Assembly (NCBI GenBank): GCA_030634715.1
Contig: DAOWAG010000007.1
Coordinates: 1 to 14,456 of the forward strand
From: Candidatus Aegiribacteria sp.
GTDB taxonomy: Bacteria > Fermentibacterota > Fermentibacteria > Fermentibacterales > Fermentibacteraceae
Direction of reading: 5' to 3'
Length of the DNA: 14,456 bases
Numbering within the stretch: position 1 is the first letter of the stretch; each line of letters starts with the position of its first letter. Position numbers and translations under genes: made by a program. Shown piece by piece: positions 7,480-14,456 of this stretch. The notes under the pieces are model-generated. The model was given only the letters and a program-made list of their open reading frames with translations, had not been told where the DNA came from and did not search any database.

Positions 7480-7752
7480 ATGCTCAAGGCGAGAACAAAG
7501 TGGTTCTGTCTTGGACTCCTGATCGTGTCTCTGCTGTTATCAGCATGTGGACCGAGCGCCGAAGAACTTCAGGCAAGGGATGATGCAAAAGCTGCAGCTC
7601 TTGCCGCGGAAGCCAAGGCTGATGGCCTTGAAGAGGAACTTGCTACACTACCAGAGAAAATTGAAGAGGGGCAGGAAGAGATTGTTGCTCTTGAAGCCGA
7701 ACTTGCTGAACTTCAGCAGGAATACTATTCACTCGGCGGCGGAAGCCGTTAG
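7480..7752 (+). CDS. Small coiled-coil lipoprotein
   Basis: The 90-residue protein has a lipoprotein signal peptide: a basic start (MLKARTK), a hydrophobic core, and the lipobox LSAC with lipidated Cys23. The mature part is about 68 residues. Gly follows the Cys, and there is no Asp +2 retention signal, which fits an outer-membrane destination in a diderm cell. Residues about 27-82 are rich in Ala, Glu, Leu and Gln with heptad-like spacing, predicting a long coiled coil similar in style to murein lipoprotein but without recognisable homology. The last residues are GGSR, the same four that end the LysM protein encoded 18 nt downstream. Shared promoter, terminator, tail and coiled-coil character suggest that the two act together at the cell envelope, which is inference. 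No named family is recognised. Confidence 0.8.
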   Translation: MLKARTKWFCLGLLIVSLLLSACGPSAEELQARDDAKAAALAAEAKADGLEEELATLPEKIEEGQEEIVALEAELAELQQEYYSLGGGSR

Positions 7753-7770
7753 CAAGGGAAGGGGAAAACA

Positions 7771-8445
7771 ATGAAGCGTACACTAGTATTAGCTCTTATG
7801 ATTTGCCTTGGCCTTGCATCCACAGGTTTAGCTAAAACCTGGACAGCCGAGGAACTTTCACAGTATTCACAGGCCGAAATCGAAGCAATGGGTGACGACG
7901 ACATTCATCTCCAGATCGCTTACTGGGAATGGAGAAAGGCTGTTGCCGATGAACGCATTGCCGAGCTTGAACCTCTGGTTCTTCCTCTGAGAGCAGAGTA
8001 TGCAGCGATTCAAGCCCGCATTGCTGAACTTATCGCTGAGATCAACGCTCTCAGAGCAGAGATCAATCGTCTGCGCAGTGCAGGTGTCCTGCATCTCATT
8101 GTTGATGGAGAATCTCTCTGGAAGATTGCTTCATATCACTACCACTATGGAGATGGTTCACAGTGGCCCGCTATCTACGAACGCAACCGTGACACCATTA
8201 GTGATCCAAACCTTATTTACGCGGGTCATACTCTATGGGTACCAGTGCCATTGCTCAACTCTTACACCGTTATTGAGGGTGACTTCCTCGGTAAGATTGC
8301 AGGATACGATGTAGTCTACGGTGACAGAGGCATGTGGCCACAACTGTATGAAGCCAACCGCGATATAATCAGCGATCCTAACCTGATTTATCCTGGACAG
8401 GTTCTTAATATCAATCGCTCTGCGGTTTTTGGAGGATCACGCTAG
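7771..8445 (+). CDS. Secreted coiled-coil protein with two LysM domains
   Basis: The 224-residue protein has a Sec signal peptide (MKRTLVLALM, hydrophobic core, likely cleavage after Ala21). A helical region follows at about 25-105, whose second half (58-102) is a coiled coil of E-I-A-E-L type repeats. Two LysM domains follow at about 107-158 and 164-215. Both share the pattern GxxLxKIA ... YGD ... WPxxYExNRDxISDPNLIYxGxxL, so they are internal duplicates. LysM binds the N-acetylglucosamine chain of peptidoglycan, so a periplasmic or surface protein held to the wall is expected. No catalytic domain is present. The ATG follows AAGGGAAGGGG. The C-terminal residues are GGSR, as in the lipoprotein encoded upstream. 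The gene ends just before a strong terminator. Confidence 0.9.
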   Translation: MKRTLVLALMICLGLASTGLAKTWTAEELSQYSQAEIEAMGDDDIHLQIAYWEWRKAVADERIAELEPLVLPLRAEYAAIQARIAELIAEINALRAEINRLRSAGVLHLIVDGESLWKIASYHYHYGDGSQWPAIYERNRDTISDPNLIYAGHTLWVPVPLLNSYTVIEGDFLGKIAGYDVVYGDRGMWPQLYEANRDIISDPNLIYPGQVLNINRSAVFGGSR

Positions 8446-8461
8446 AATCCTCGCCTAATAT

Positions 8462-8500
8462 GGAAGGCTCTCCACTCTTTGTGGAGGGTCTTCCTTTTTC
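8462..8500 (+). terminator. Rho-independent terminator after the LysM gene
   Basis: Arms at 8462-8475 and 8481-8494 form a 14-bp stem (two G-T wobble pairs) around the loop TCTTT, directly followed by five T. It closes the lipoprotein-LysM transcript. It ends only 17 nt before the ATG of phoH, leaving little room for a separate phoH promoter. Confidence 0.92.
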
Positions 8501-8517
8501 TAACGGAAATTCTGCAA

Positions 8518-9468
8518 ATGTCTGATAAATCTATTTCTCTGACGGTTCCCTTATCCGCTGATATAGCGGGAAACATTCTTGGCTCAGGCGATGTCAACCT
8601 GAGACGTATATGCACAACACTCGGCGTTGAAGCTGTTTACCGGGATGGAAATCTCAGCATAAAGGGAGCCAAGCATTCCGCAGAGAAGGCAAGAGCAGTT
8701 ATCTACAGGCTTGTACATGAGCTTGAAGTATCAAATTATCTCAGTGATCACAGCGTCGATGCCGCTCTCAGCTTTCCGGACAAACATGATCATACTCTTG
8801 AAATATCTGTTCCAGGACGCGCCGGTCATATAATCGCTAAAACTGCCGGTCAGGAGAAATATCTCAAGGCTATGAGGAATTCAGAGGTTGTGTTCTGCAT
8901 TGGTCCAGCCGGCACCGGGAAAACTTTTCTTGCGGTGGCCAGCGCTGTTGCCGCCCTTACGGATGGATTAGTCGATAGAATTGTAATTTCCAGGCCTGCC
9001 GTTGAAGCCGGTGAAAAACTTGGTTTTCTGCCGGGAGATCTGCAACAGAAAATTGACCCCTATCTGAAACCTGTATACGACGCCCTCTATGACACTCTCT
9101 CCCCGGCAAAAGTGCAGCGTTCTCTAGACAACAGAGTTATCGAGGTTGCTCCATTGGCATACATGAGAGGAAGAACTCTTAATAACGCTTTCGTAATACT
9201 CGATGAGGCACAAAATACAACTCTTACTCAACTCAAGATGTTTCTTACAAGGTTGGGGTACAGCTCGAGAGCTGTGATTACAGGAGATATTACCCAGATC
9301 GACCTCAAACCAGCATCATCATCCGGACTTGTCCTGATCAGGAATATTCTCTCTGGAATAAAAGGCATTGAATTCACATTCCTCACTCGCAAGGATGTAG
9401 TAAGACATCCACTTGTTCAGAAGATAATATCCGCTTTCGAGCGAGAGTCGGGAAATAATGAGAGTTAA
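8518..9468 (+). CDS. phoH: PhoH-like ATPase (YbeZ family)
   Basis: PhoH/YbeZ proteins are cytoplasmic P-loop ATPases linked to RNA metabolism and to YbeY. The 316-residue protein has an N-terminal KH-like region (about 10-75, with GNILGSGDVNLRRIC). The ATPase domain follows, with Walker A GPAGTGKT at 130-137, ISRPAVEAGEKLGFLPGD, MRGRTLNNAFVILDEAQN (Walker B ILDEAQ at 228-233) and TGDITQIDLK. The length is typical. The ATG at 8518 has only a weak upstream GGA (spacing about 10). An upstream in-frame TTG at 8479 lies inside the terminator hairpin and is rejected. The gene heads a run of overlapping genes; its 3' end overlaps pgpH by 11 nt, and ybeY follows in the same operon as expected for the functional pair. 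Confidence 0.96.
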   Translation: MSDKSISLTVPLSADIAGNILGSGDVNLRRICTTLGVEAVYRDGNLSIKGAKHSAEKARAVIYRLVHELEVSNYLSDHSVDAALSFPDKHDHTLEISVPGRAGHIIAKTAGQEKYLKAMRNSEVVFCIGPAGTGKTFLAVASAVAALTDGLVDRIVISRPAVEAGEKLGFLPGDLQQKIDPYLKPVYDALYDTLSPAKVQRSLDNRVIEVAPLAYMRGRTLNNAFVILDEAQNTTLTQLKMFLTRLGYSSRAVITGDITQIDLKPASSSGLVLIRNILSGIKGIEFTFLTRKDVVRHPLVQKIISAFERESGNNES

Positions 9469-11488
9469 CCCGCTTAGAAACATGCTTTCAGGGAGTCTTG
9501 TCGCGGCAGTATTCCTTTTTACTTTCTATCTGCTTCTTGTACCGGAGCACGCATTCCTGGATCTTGATCTCAGAGTTGGTCAGACTCTTGAACATGATCT
9601 TGTGGCTACTGTGGATTTTGATCTGCCTTATCATGAAGAGGATTTACTGGAAATCCAGGCAGCAACAAGATCTTCAGTTCCAATCCACCTTGAATTCGAT
9701 TACAGTGTCTGGAGTACACTGAGAGAAGAACTTTACTCTGTTTTACTGCAATCAACGAGTGATTCCTCATTCACCAATGGAATGCTCTACGAATTGTTAT
9801 CAATGTACGAAGTCGGAGTATTTGACCTGACGGATGTCAGGGTGAACTACGAAGGAGAGCTGGCAGTTCTCCTTAGCAAATCCGAGACAATTGACTGTCA
9901 GCTCTTCGATCTGTACGAAATGAAGGATATAAGAGATATTCTGGCTCTTAATCTAAGTCGGTGGAACCTCGCCAATGAAGAACTGCTCGAAATAACCGCA
10001 CTCCTTGAGCCTAATCTTATTCCTGAAGATTCGTCCAGAAATGCCAGTGCTGATGCTGCTGTTGCGGGTCTGAGCAATATTGACACAACCATCACGGCCG
10101 GCAGCATCCTGCTTGAAGCAGACAAACCCGTGACAACGAGAACCATTGAGTATATCAGTCAACTTGAAAGTGTATCTGTTGAATATCATGGGTTAACACA
10201 TCTGGCTGGATTGATGCTGCTTGTTTCGGTTATTCTGGCAATTGCAATATTCTATGTTCATGACATCATGCCGGAGACATGGAGAGCGGCCAACCGATTC
10301 CTCCTTCTTGGAGTAATCTGGATAATATCTCTCGCGGCAACAGGAGTTCTCTGGCTGGCGATGAGGGAAACTACCGGATATCCGTATGCAACACTCATCA
10401 CATTCGGGGCAGCCATGACGAGTATATTTTTTCACAGACGTCATGCAGTCTTCTTCACATTCATGTTCTCTCTGATTCTTGGTGTGGTGCATCCTCATCC
10501 ATTTTCAATCGTATTGATCTCCTCGGTATCAGGTCTTCTTGCAGCAATGACCGCATGGGATGTCCGCAGGAGAAGCAGCATTCCCACTGCAATTGGTTTC
10601 TCAACCATAGGCGGGATCAGCATATATCTTCTTCTGTACATGTTGAATGCATCACCTGAGACGAATTCCGTTGTTGAATCCATTCTTGGGTTACTGCTTG
10701 CCCCTGTTATTGGAATTGGAGCTGCCAGCGCGCTTCTATTCCTGTTTGAAAAGGTATTTGGAGTATATACTGTTCTGGCAATAGATGAAGCCAACAGAAC
10801 GGATCACCCCCTTCTTAAGGAAATGAGGGATCTGGCTCCTGGTACATGGAGCCATTCTCAAATAGTCTCTGAGCTCGCTGGTCGTGCTGCAGCAGCAATT
10901 GGTGCCTGGGAATCTCTTGCATCTGCTGGAGGCTATTTTCATGATGTTGGCAAAATAAGTTCTCCTGAGCTTTTCATTGAGAATCAAAGAAACATGCCCA
11001 ATCCTCACGACAGCATGAATCCATGGGAGAGTGCAAAAAGGATAATCGCTCACGTCCGAATAGGGGTTTCGCTTGCGGAAAAAGCCAAACTGCCAAGGGC
11101 TGTGATTGATATCATCCAGCAACATCATGGCTCAAGCCTGGCAAAGTATTTCTACAACAAGGCAATCACGGAATCCATTGATCCAGATTCTATTCTTGAC
11201 AGTGAATTCCGTTATCCCGGACCCCGACCAGCGACCATTGAAGCCGCACTTGTCCTGCTTGCTGATCAGGTAGCATCTGCAACAAAAAATCTTGCTGATC
11301 CTGAGAACCTCACGGATATCATCACCAGTATAATCGACGAGAAAGATCTTGAGGGACAACTGGATGATTGCCACCTTACCAGAAGAAACCTGAAGACAAT
11401 TGCGAGTGAGTTCATCTCCGTTCTTGAAAATAAATTCTATAAGAGAGTAAAAAATTACCCCTCGGGAAATTTGAATAATGGAAATTAA
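9458..11488 (+). CDS. pgpH: Cyclic-di-AMP phosphodiesterase PgpH (7TMR-HDED / 7TM / HD)
   Basis: PgpH-type enzymes hydrolyse the second messenger c-di-AMP to pApA on the cytoplasmic side of the membrane. The 676-residue protein has a first membrane helix (12-28), an extracytoplasmic HDED-like domain (about 30-240), a block of about seven membrane helices (about 245-435) and a cytoplasmic HD domain (about 445-640). The HD metal ligands are all present: H466 (in APGTWSHS), H495-D496 (YFHDVGK), H532, H556-H557 (QQHHGSS) and D603 (LADQ). The ENQ and NPHD segments typical of the family are also present. The ATG overlaps phoH by 11 nt and the 3' end overlaps ybeY by 11 nt. It implies that the organism makes c-di-AMP; the cyclase is not in this window. 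Assignment is firm. Confidence 0.95.
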   Translation: MRVNPLRNMLSGSLVAAVFLFTFYLLLVPEHAFLDLDLRVGQTLEHDLVATVDFDLPYHEEDLLEIQAATRSSVPIHLEFDYSVWSTLREELYSVLLQSTSDSSFTNGMLYELLSMYEVGVFDLTDVRVNYEGELAVLLSKSETIDCQLFDLYEMKDIRDILALNLSRWNLANEELLEITALLEPNLIPEDSSRNASADAAVAGLSNIDTTITAGSILLEADKPVTTRTIEYISQLESVSVEYHGLTHLAGLMLLVSVILAIAIFYVHDIMPETWRAANRFLLLGVIWIISLAATGVLWLAMRETTGYPYATLITFGAAMTSIFFHRRHAVFFTFMFSLILGVVHPHPFSIVLISSVSGLLAAMTAWDVRRRSSIPTAIGFSTIGGISIYLLLYMLNASPETNSVVESILGLLLAPVIGIGAASALLFLFEKVFGVYTVLAIDEANRTDHPLLKEMRDLAPGTWSHSQIVSELAGRAAAAIGAWESLASAGGYFHDVGKISSPELFIENQRNMPNPHDSMNPWESAKRIIAHVRIGVSLAEKAKLPRAVIDIIQQHHGSSLAKYFYNKAITESIDPDSILDSEFRYPGPRPATIEAALVLLADQVASATKNLADPENLTDIITSIIDEKDLEGQLDDCHLTRRNLKTIASEFISVLENKFYKRVKNYPSGNLNNGN

Positions 11489-11864
11489 CATTCTTCTTGA
11501 CAATTCCGCTTTAAGGCAGGAAAGGATCGAATATCTTCTTGATGGTCTTCTGGACGGGAATGTGGAGATCGTCATTGCAGATCCCGGATATATAAGAGTG
11601 CTAAACATGAAACACAGGCATATTGACAGATCTACGGATGTGCTGTCCTTTGATCTGGCAGATTCCGATGAAGAACGACCGGATGGTATCATATACGTGG
11701 ATGGCAGATTATTTCCACCTTATGAAGCTCTTCTTGAACGGATTTTTCATGGTTATCTTCATCTGGCGGGTTACTCTCATAAGGATCCGGATAAGGCGAA
11801 GATCATGAATGAAAGGGTTGCCCGCATGGTTTCAAGCGCCACGGACAGGATGGATCTGAATTGA
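11478..11864 (+). CDS. ybeY: Endoribonuclease YbeY (rRNA maturation factor)
   Basis: YbeY is a zinc-dependent RNase family protein involved in 16S rRNA 3'-end maturation and ribosome quality control. The signature is HGYLHLAGYSH at 91-101. The three zinc-binding histidines H91, H95 and H101 are present, though the usual GYDH is GYSH here. The upstream block LNMKHRHIDRSTDVLSFDL (42-60) matches the family. At 128 residues it is on the short side (about 150 is common), mainly through a shorter N-terminus. The ATG overlaps pgpH by 11 nt and the stop overlaps the next gene as TTGA. Context (phoH two genes upstream, a CorC-type gene next) supports the identification. Confidence 0.94.
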   Translation: MEINILLDNSALRQERIEYLLDGLLDGNVEIVIADPGYIRVLNMKHRHIDRSTDVLSFDLADSDEERPDGIIYVDGRLFPPYEALLERIFHGYLHLAGYSHKDPDKAKIMNERVARMVSSATDRMDLN

Positions 11865-13084
11865 CAGCGTCTTTAATCATTCTCTCTGCGGGTTTTATTG
11901 TACTGTTCATTTCCTCAGGAATAAGGACCTGCCTTCCTGAGCTCATCCTCAGCAAAGGTAGAGATCCCTCGGAGAGAAGACAGGCGGCCGTTACTCACCT
12001 TGGTACTCTCTGGCTTATCAGATTCACCGGCATTATTTCTACAGGCGCGGGAGCCGTTCTCATGTCGATTCAAACAGCTTCAGTATTCCCCGTACCTGCC
12101 TGGTCCTCCGCTTTGTCCATCGCAGTCGCGGTTTTCCTGCTGGGGGAGATACTTCCTTCACTTATCGCACGAGCGAATCCTGACAGATTCCTGCTCATTT
12201 TCAAATTACCATACATTCTTATTGCATTTCTGTTTCGCCTGCCTGCTCTTCTCATTCTGGGGAAACCAGGTCATGAAAATCCTGATTATGAGGATTGGCT
12301 GATTACACCTCCGGATGTGATCTGGCTTGAAAGGCGCAGAGAGAAAGGTGAGCCGGGGGAATATGAGAAGGAACAGGAGCTGATGGACAGCATTATAGAT
12401 TTCTCTGATAAAATCATCAGAGAAGTTATGATTCCCCGGATTGACATGATATGCGTTGAGATACAGGCTGATCTGGATGCTGTTATTGATGAAGTAAGAA
12501 AAGCCGGGCATTCGAGAATTCCAGTTTACCATGAGAAGATAGATGATATTGCGGGAGTTCTCTATGTAAAGGATCTGCTTGCTCTTCTGTTAGAAGGAAA
12601 GCAGAATTTCGACTTGAAGACCCTTCTGAGGGAGCCCTACTTTGTCCCTGAGTATAAGCGCATTGATGAACTACTACAGGAATTCCAGGCAAACAGAATA
12701 CATATGGCGATTGTCGTTGACGAGTATGGCGGTACCGCGGGTCTGGTGACTATAGAAGACATAATGGAGGAAGTCTTTGGAGAGATACTGGACGAATATG
12801 ACAAAGAAGCCCTCCTCATTAAGCCCCTTGGCGATGATTCATATCTGCTTGATGCCAGGCTTCCCATAGATGATCTTAATGAGCTGCTTGACACTTCGTT
12901 TGAGGATGATGGTTATGAAAGTCTCGGCGGTATGGTTTATCAGGTTATGGGAAAGATTCCCCATCAGGGGGAAACCGTGATACATTCCTCTTTCAAGTTT
13001 ACCGTTGAGAAAGTGAGAGCTCAGCGAATTCTGCTTGTCAGAATTGAACCAGCAGATGATTCTTCCCTTCCTGGCGGAGTGTGA
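11861..13084 (+). CDS. CorC/HlyC-type CBS-domain membrane protein (CNNM-like)
   Basis: The 407-residue protein has an N-terminal membrane domain with about four helices (5-22, 50-70, 82-100 and 110-134). This includes LLGEILPSLIA at 93-103, resembling the GExxPK motif of DUF21/CNNM transporters but with Ser for Lys. A tandem CBS pair follows (about 187-245 and 255-312, with EVMIPRIDM, HSRIPVYHEKIDDIAGVLYVKDLL and VVDEYGGTAGLVTIEDIMEE). A C-terminal CorC_HlyC domain (about 320-400, with SLGGMVYQVMGKIP) completes it. Relatives act in magnesium or cobalt efflux or tolerance; the ion here is unknown. The TTG start overlaps the ybeY stop as TTGA, with AGGA about 11 nt upstream. E. coli ybeX lies beside ybeY-ybeZ in the same way, but that protein lacks the membrane domain found here. 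Confidence 0.9.
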   Translation: MTASLIILSAGFIVLFISSGIRTCLPELILSKGRDPSERRQAAVTHLGTLWLIRFTGIISTGAGAVLMSIQTASVFPVPAWSSALSIAVAVFLLGEILPSLIARANPDRFLLIFKLPYILIAFLFRLPALLILGKPGHENPDYEDWLITPPDVIWLERRREKGEPGEYEKEQELMDSIIDFSDKIIREVMIPRIDMICVEIQADLDAVIDEVRKAGHSRIPVYHEKIDDIAGVLYVKDLLALLLEGKQNFDLKTLLREPYFVPEYKRIDELLQEFQANRIHMAIVVDEYGGTAGLVTIEDIMEEVFGEILDEYDKEALLIKPLGDDSYLLDARLPIDDLNELLDTSFEDDGYESLGGMVYQVMGKIPHQGETVIHSSFKFTVEKVRAQRILLVRIEPADDSSLPGGV

Positions 13085-13838
13085 GATAATTCGCATCGTA
13101 ACCCGTGCATTTGTACTCCGAAGAGTGCGGTGGAGCGAATCTTCCCTCATTCTAACTCTCTACTCGCTTGATTTTGGTAGAATATCTGCAATCGCTAAAG
13201 GGGCTCTCAGAGCAAAAAGCGCTTTTTTTGGAAGTACGGAACTATTCTCATTGGTGGAATTTTCCCTGTCTCGCAAATCAGGCAGAGAGCTTGATACCGT
13301 GACTGACACTTTTGTTATTAACCATTTTGAACCCATCCGTGGGAATCCTGAAGCTTTTGCACACTCCTGTCTGTTTGCTGAATGGCTGCTTATTTCAATT
13401 ACGGGAAGCGAACCCTCACACCCAATGTTTCATCTTATTGGAAACGTTCTGGAGAATTTCGCGACAGGCACTCCCTTCTGGCCTGTATTATGTTCCGGAA
13501 TCGAGAAAGCGCTGAGACTCTCCGGTTTTGCAATGGGAATTGATCGCTGTACTAAATGTGGAAAAAGTCCGATCGATTCCTGTATGTGGGATGCCGCTTC
13601 CGGTGGTGTCGTGTGTGATGATTGTGACGAGCAGGCGAAATCTGTTCCCCGGGGATTCATCGAGTTCATTCGGAAATCCAGGAGTGGTAATCTTGAAAAA
13701 ATTCGAAAACTTCAACTCTGGCCTGGCGGATATAGACAGTGTCTCGAACTTATGAGAGATTTTGCTGAGATACATCTCGAAACAAAACTTAGACTGAAGT
13801 CATTATCAGTACTGGAGGATCTTGAGAATGACCATTGA
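13056..13838 (+). CDS. recO: DNA repair protein RecO
   Basis: RecO helps load RecA onto SSB-coated single-stranded DNA (RecF pathway). Seen: the N-terminal OB-fold region with [20 protein letters not shown] and [15 protein letters not shown], a helical middle, and a zinc site with CTKC (C165 and C168) and CDDC (C187 and C190), then a helical C-terminus. The ATG at 13056 gives 260 residues but has no Shine-Dalgarno and leaves about 10 residues ahead of the family's usual start. A GGAG at 13076-13079 lies 9 nt before ATT at 13089 (or 6 nt before ATA at 13086), which would give the canonical RecO N-terminus. The true start is therefore uncertain. The 3' end overlaps the glycyl-tRNA synthetase gene by 11 nt. 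Confidence 0.9.
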   Translation: MILPFLAECEIIRIVTRAFVLRRVRWSESSLILTLYSLDFGRISAIAKGALRAKSAFFGSTELFSLVEFSLSRKSGRELDTVTDTFVINHFEPIRGNPEAFAHSCLFAEWLLISITGSEPSHPMFHLIGNVLENFATGTPFWPVLCSGIEKALRLSGFAMGIDRCTKCGKSPIDSCMWDAASGGVVCDDCDEQAKSVPRGFIEFIRKSRSGNLEKIRKLQLWPGGYRQCLELMRDFAEIHLETKLRLKSLSVLEDLENDH

Positions 13839-14456
13839 TGAAACAGATCTTATGAAAAAACTTATCTCTCTTTCCAAGAGACTCGGATACGTATTCCAGT
13901 CGGGAGAGATATACGGTGGCCTGCAATCCTCGTGGGATTATGGCCCTCTCGGTGTTGAACTGAAGAAGAATATTGAGTCCAGCTGGTGGGACTTCATGGT
14001 TAAGACAAGGCCTGATGTTGTAGGAATGGACTCGGCTATTATCACTCATCCGGATGTATGGATGGCTTCAGGACACCTGAAGAATTTTCATGATCCCATG
14101 GTTGACTGCAAGGAATGTAAAAGCAGATTCCGGCTGGATCATGTTGAGGGAGACAGATGTCCCGAATGCGGAGGAGAACTCACCGAACCGAGAAACTTCG
14201 GGCTGATGTTCAAGACAAGGATTGGTGCCCTCGAGGACGAGTCTGCAACTGTCTATCTGCGTCCTGAAACGTGCCAATCTATTTTTGTTAATTTCAGGAA
14301 TATTGTTACCGCGACAAGGCAGAAGCTCCCATTTGGAATAGCACAGATCGGCAAAGCTTTCAGAAACGAGATTACCGCAAGAAATTTCGTTTTCCGCACC
14401 AGAGAGTTTGAGCAGATGGAAATGGAGTATTTCTGCCTGCCCGAAGAAGCAGATAA
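13828..14456 (+). CDS. glyS: Glycyl-tRNA synthetase, single-chain (alpha2) type, 5' part
   Basis: This class II aminoacyl-tRNA synthetase charges tRNA-Gly. The open frame runs off the window end after 209 complete codons, so it is partial at the 3' side. The ATG at 13828 follows GGAGG with 9 nt spacing and overlaps the recO stop. Visible motifs are [13 protein letters not shown] and [13 protein letters not shown] near the N-terminus, [21 protein letters not shown], a zinc-finger-like insertion with CKEC and CPEC, the substrate loop LRPET at 144-148, and class II motif 2 with FRNEI followed by [14 protein letters not shown]. This is the homodimeric archaeal/eukaryotic-like and Gram-positive type rather than the alpha2-beta2 GlyQ+GlyS type. 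Family members normally have PETAQG after LRPET; here it is PETCQS. Confidence 0.95.
   Translation, partial: MTIDETDLMKKLISLSKRLGYVFQSGEIYGGLQSSWDYGPLGVELKKNIESSWWDFMVKTRPDVVGMDSAIITHPDVWMASGHLKNFHDPMVDCKECKSRFRLDHVEGDRCPECGGELTEPRNFGLMFKTRIGALEDESATVYLRPETCQSIFVNFRNIVTATRQKLPFGIAQIGKAFRNEITARNFVFRTREFEQMEMEYFCLPEEAD

Noticed and set aside
8479..8517. An in-frame TTG extension of phoH by 13 codons
   Set aside because: The TTG lies in the loop and stem of the terminator and has no ribosome binding site; the added residues do not fit the family.
10841..10865. PgpH HD domain has GTWSHS where GTYHHS is common
   Set aside because: The lost His is the first of the pair; the His before Ser, taken to be the metal ligand, is kept (H466), and all other ligands are present at normal spacing.
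13035..13055. An in-frame TTG extension of recO
   Set aside because: It moves further into the upstream gene and away from the usual RecO start, with no ribosome binding site.
1..14456. Mobile elements, CRISPR repeats, attachment sites or a defence system
   Set aside because: No transposase, integrase, direct repeat series or defence-type domain is visible; the window is nearly filled with conserved housekeeping genes.

Overview
The window carries conserved bacterial housekeeping genes in two divergent blocks, plus a small signalling and envelope module between them. I see no tRNA, rRNA, CRISPR array, insertion sequence or phage gene. Codon use and composition look uniform, so nothing suggests recent transfer.

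Minus-strand block (positions 44-4613, transcribed right to left): rho, rpmE (zinc-binding ribosomal protein L31), a DUF1385/YqhQ-type membrane protein, prfA (release factor 1) and prmC (release factor glutamine methyltransferase). This is a known conserved neighbourhood linking transcription termination, a ribosomal protein and translation termination. A G7/C7 hairpin separates rpmE from the DUF1385 gene. A 313-base divergent intergenic region upstream of rho holds a strong, bulged inverted repeat.

Plus-strand middle (4927-8500): a membrane-anchored GAF-GAF-GGDEF protein whose signature is degraded to GPDSF, a VanZ-like membrane protein overlapping its 3' end, a small coiled-coil lipoprotein, and a secreted coiled-coil protein with two LysM domains. 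The lipoprotein and LysM genes have a plausible promoter (TTGACA-18-TAAGAT) and end at a strong rho-independent terminator. Both proteins end in the same residues, GGSR.

Plus-strand right block (8518 to the window end): phoH (ybeZ), pgpH (c-di-AMP phosphodiesterase with 7TM and HD domains), ybeY, a CorC/HlyC-type CBS protein with its own membrane domain, recO, and the 5' part of a single-chain glycyl-tRNA synthetase gene. Every junction overlaps or nearly overlaps, so this is probably one translationally coupled operon. Its order blends two known arrangements: phoH-ybeY-corC (as ybeZ-ybeY-ybeX in Proteobacteria) and phoH-pgpH-ybeY-...-recO-glycyl-tRNA synthetase (Firmicutes and others, which usually have dgkA-cdd-era in the middle).

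Organism: the lipoprotein with Gly at +2, the LysM protein, the PgpH-type c-di-AMP enzyme and the single-chain GlyRS together suggest a diderm lineage outside the well-studied groups, possibly an uncultured phylum near the FCB superphylum. That placement is a weak inference. No wholly new system is evident. The main points of interest are the degenerate GGDEF domain, the paired GGSR-tailed envelope proteins, the hairpins in the rho and rpmE leader regions, the terminator abutting phoH, and several start-codon or motif oddities.
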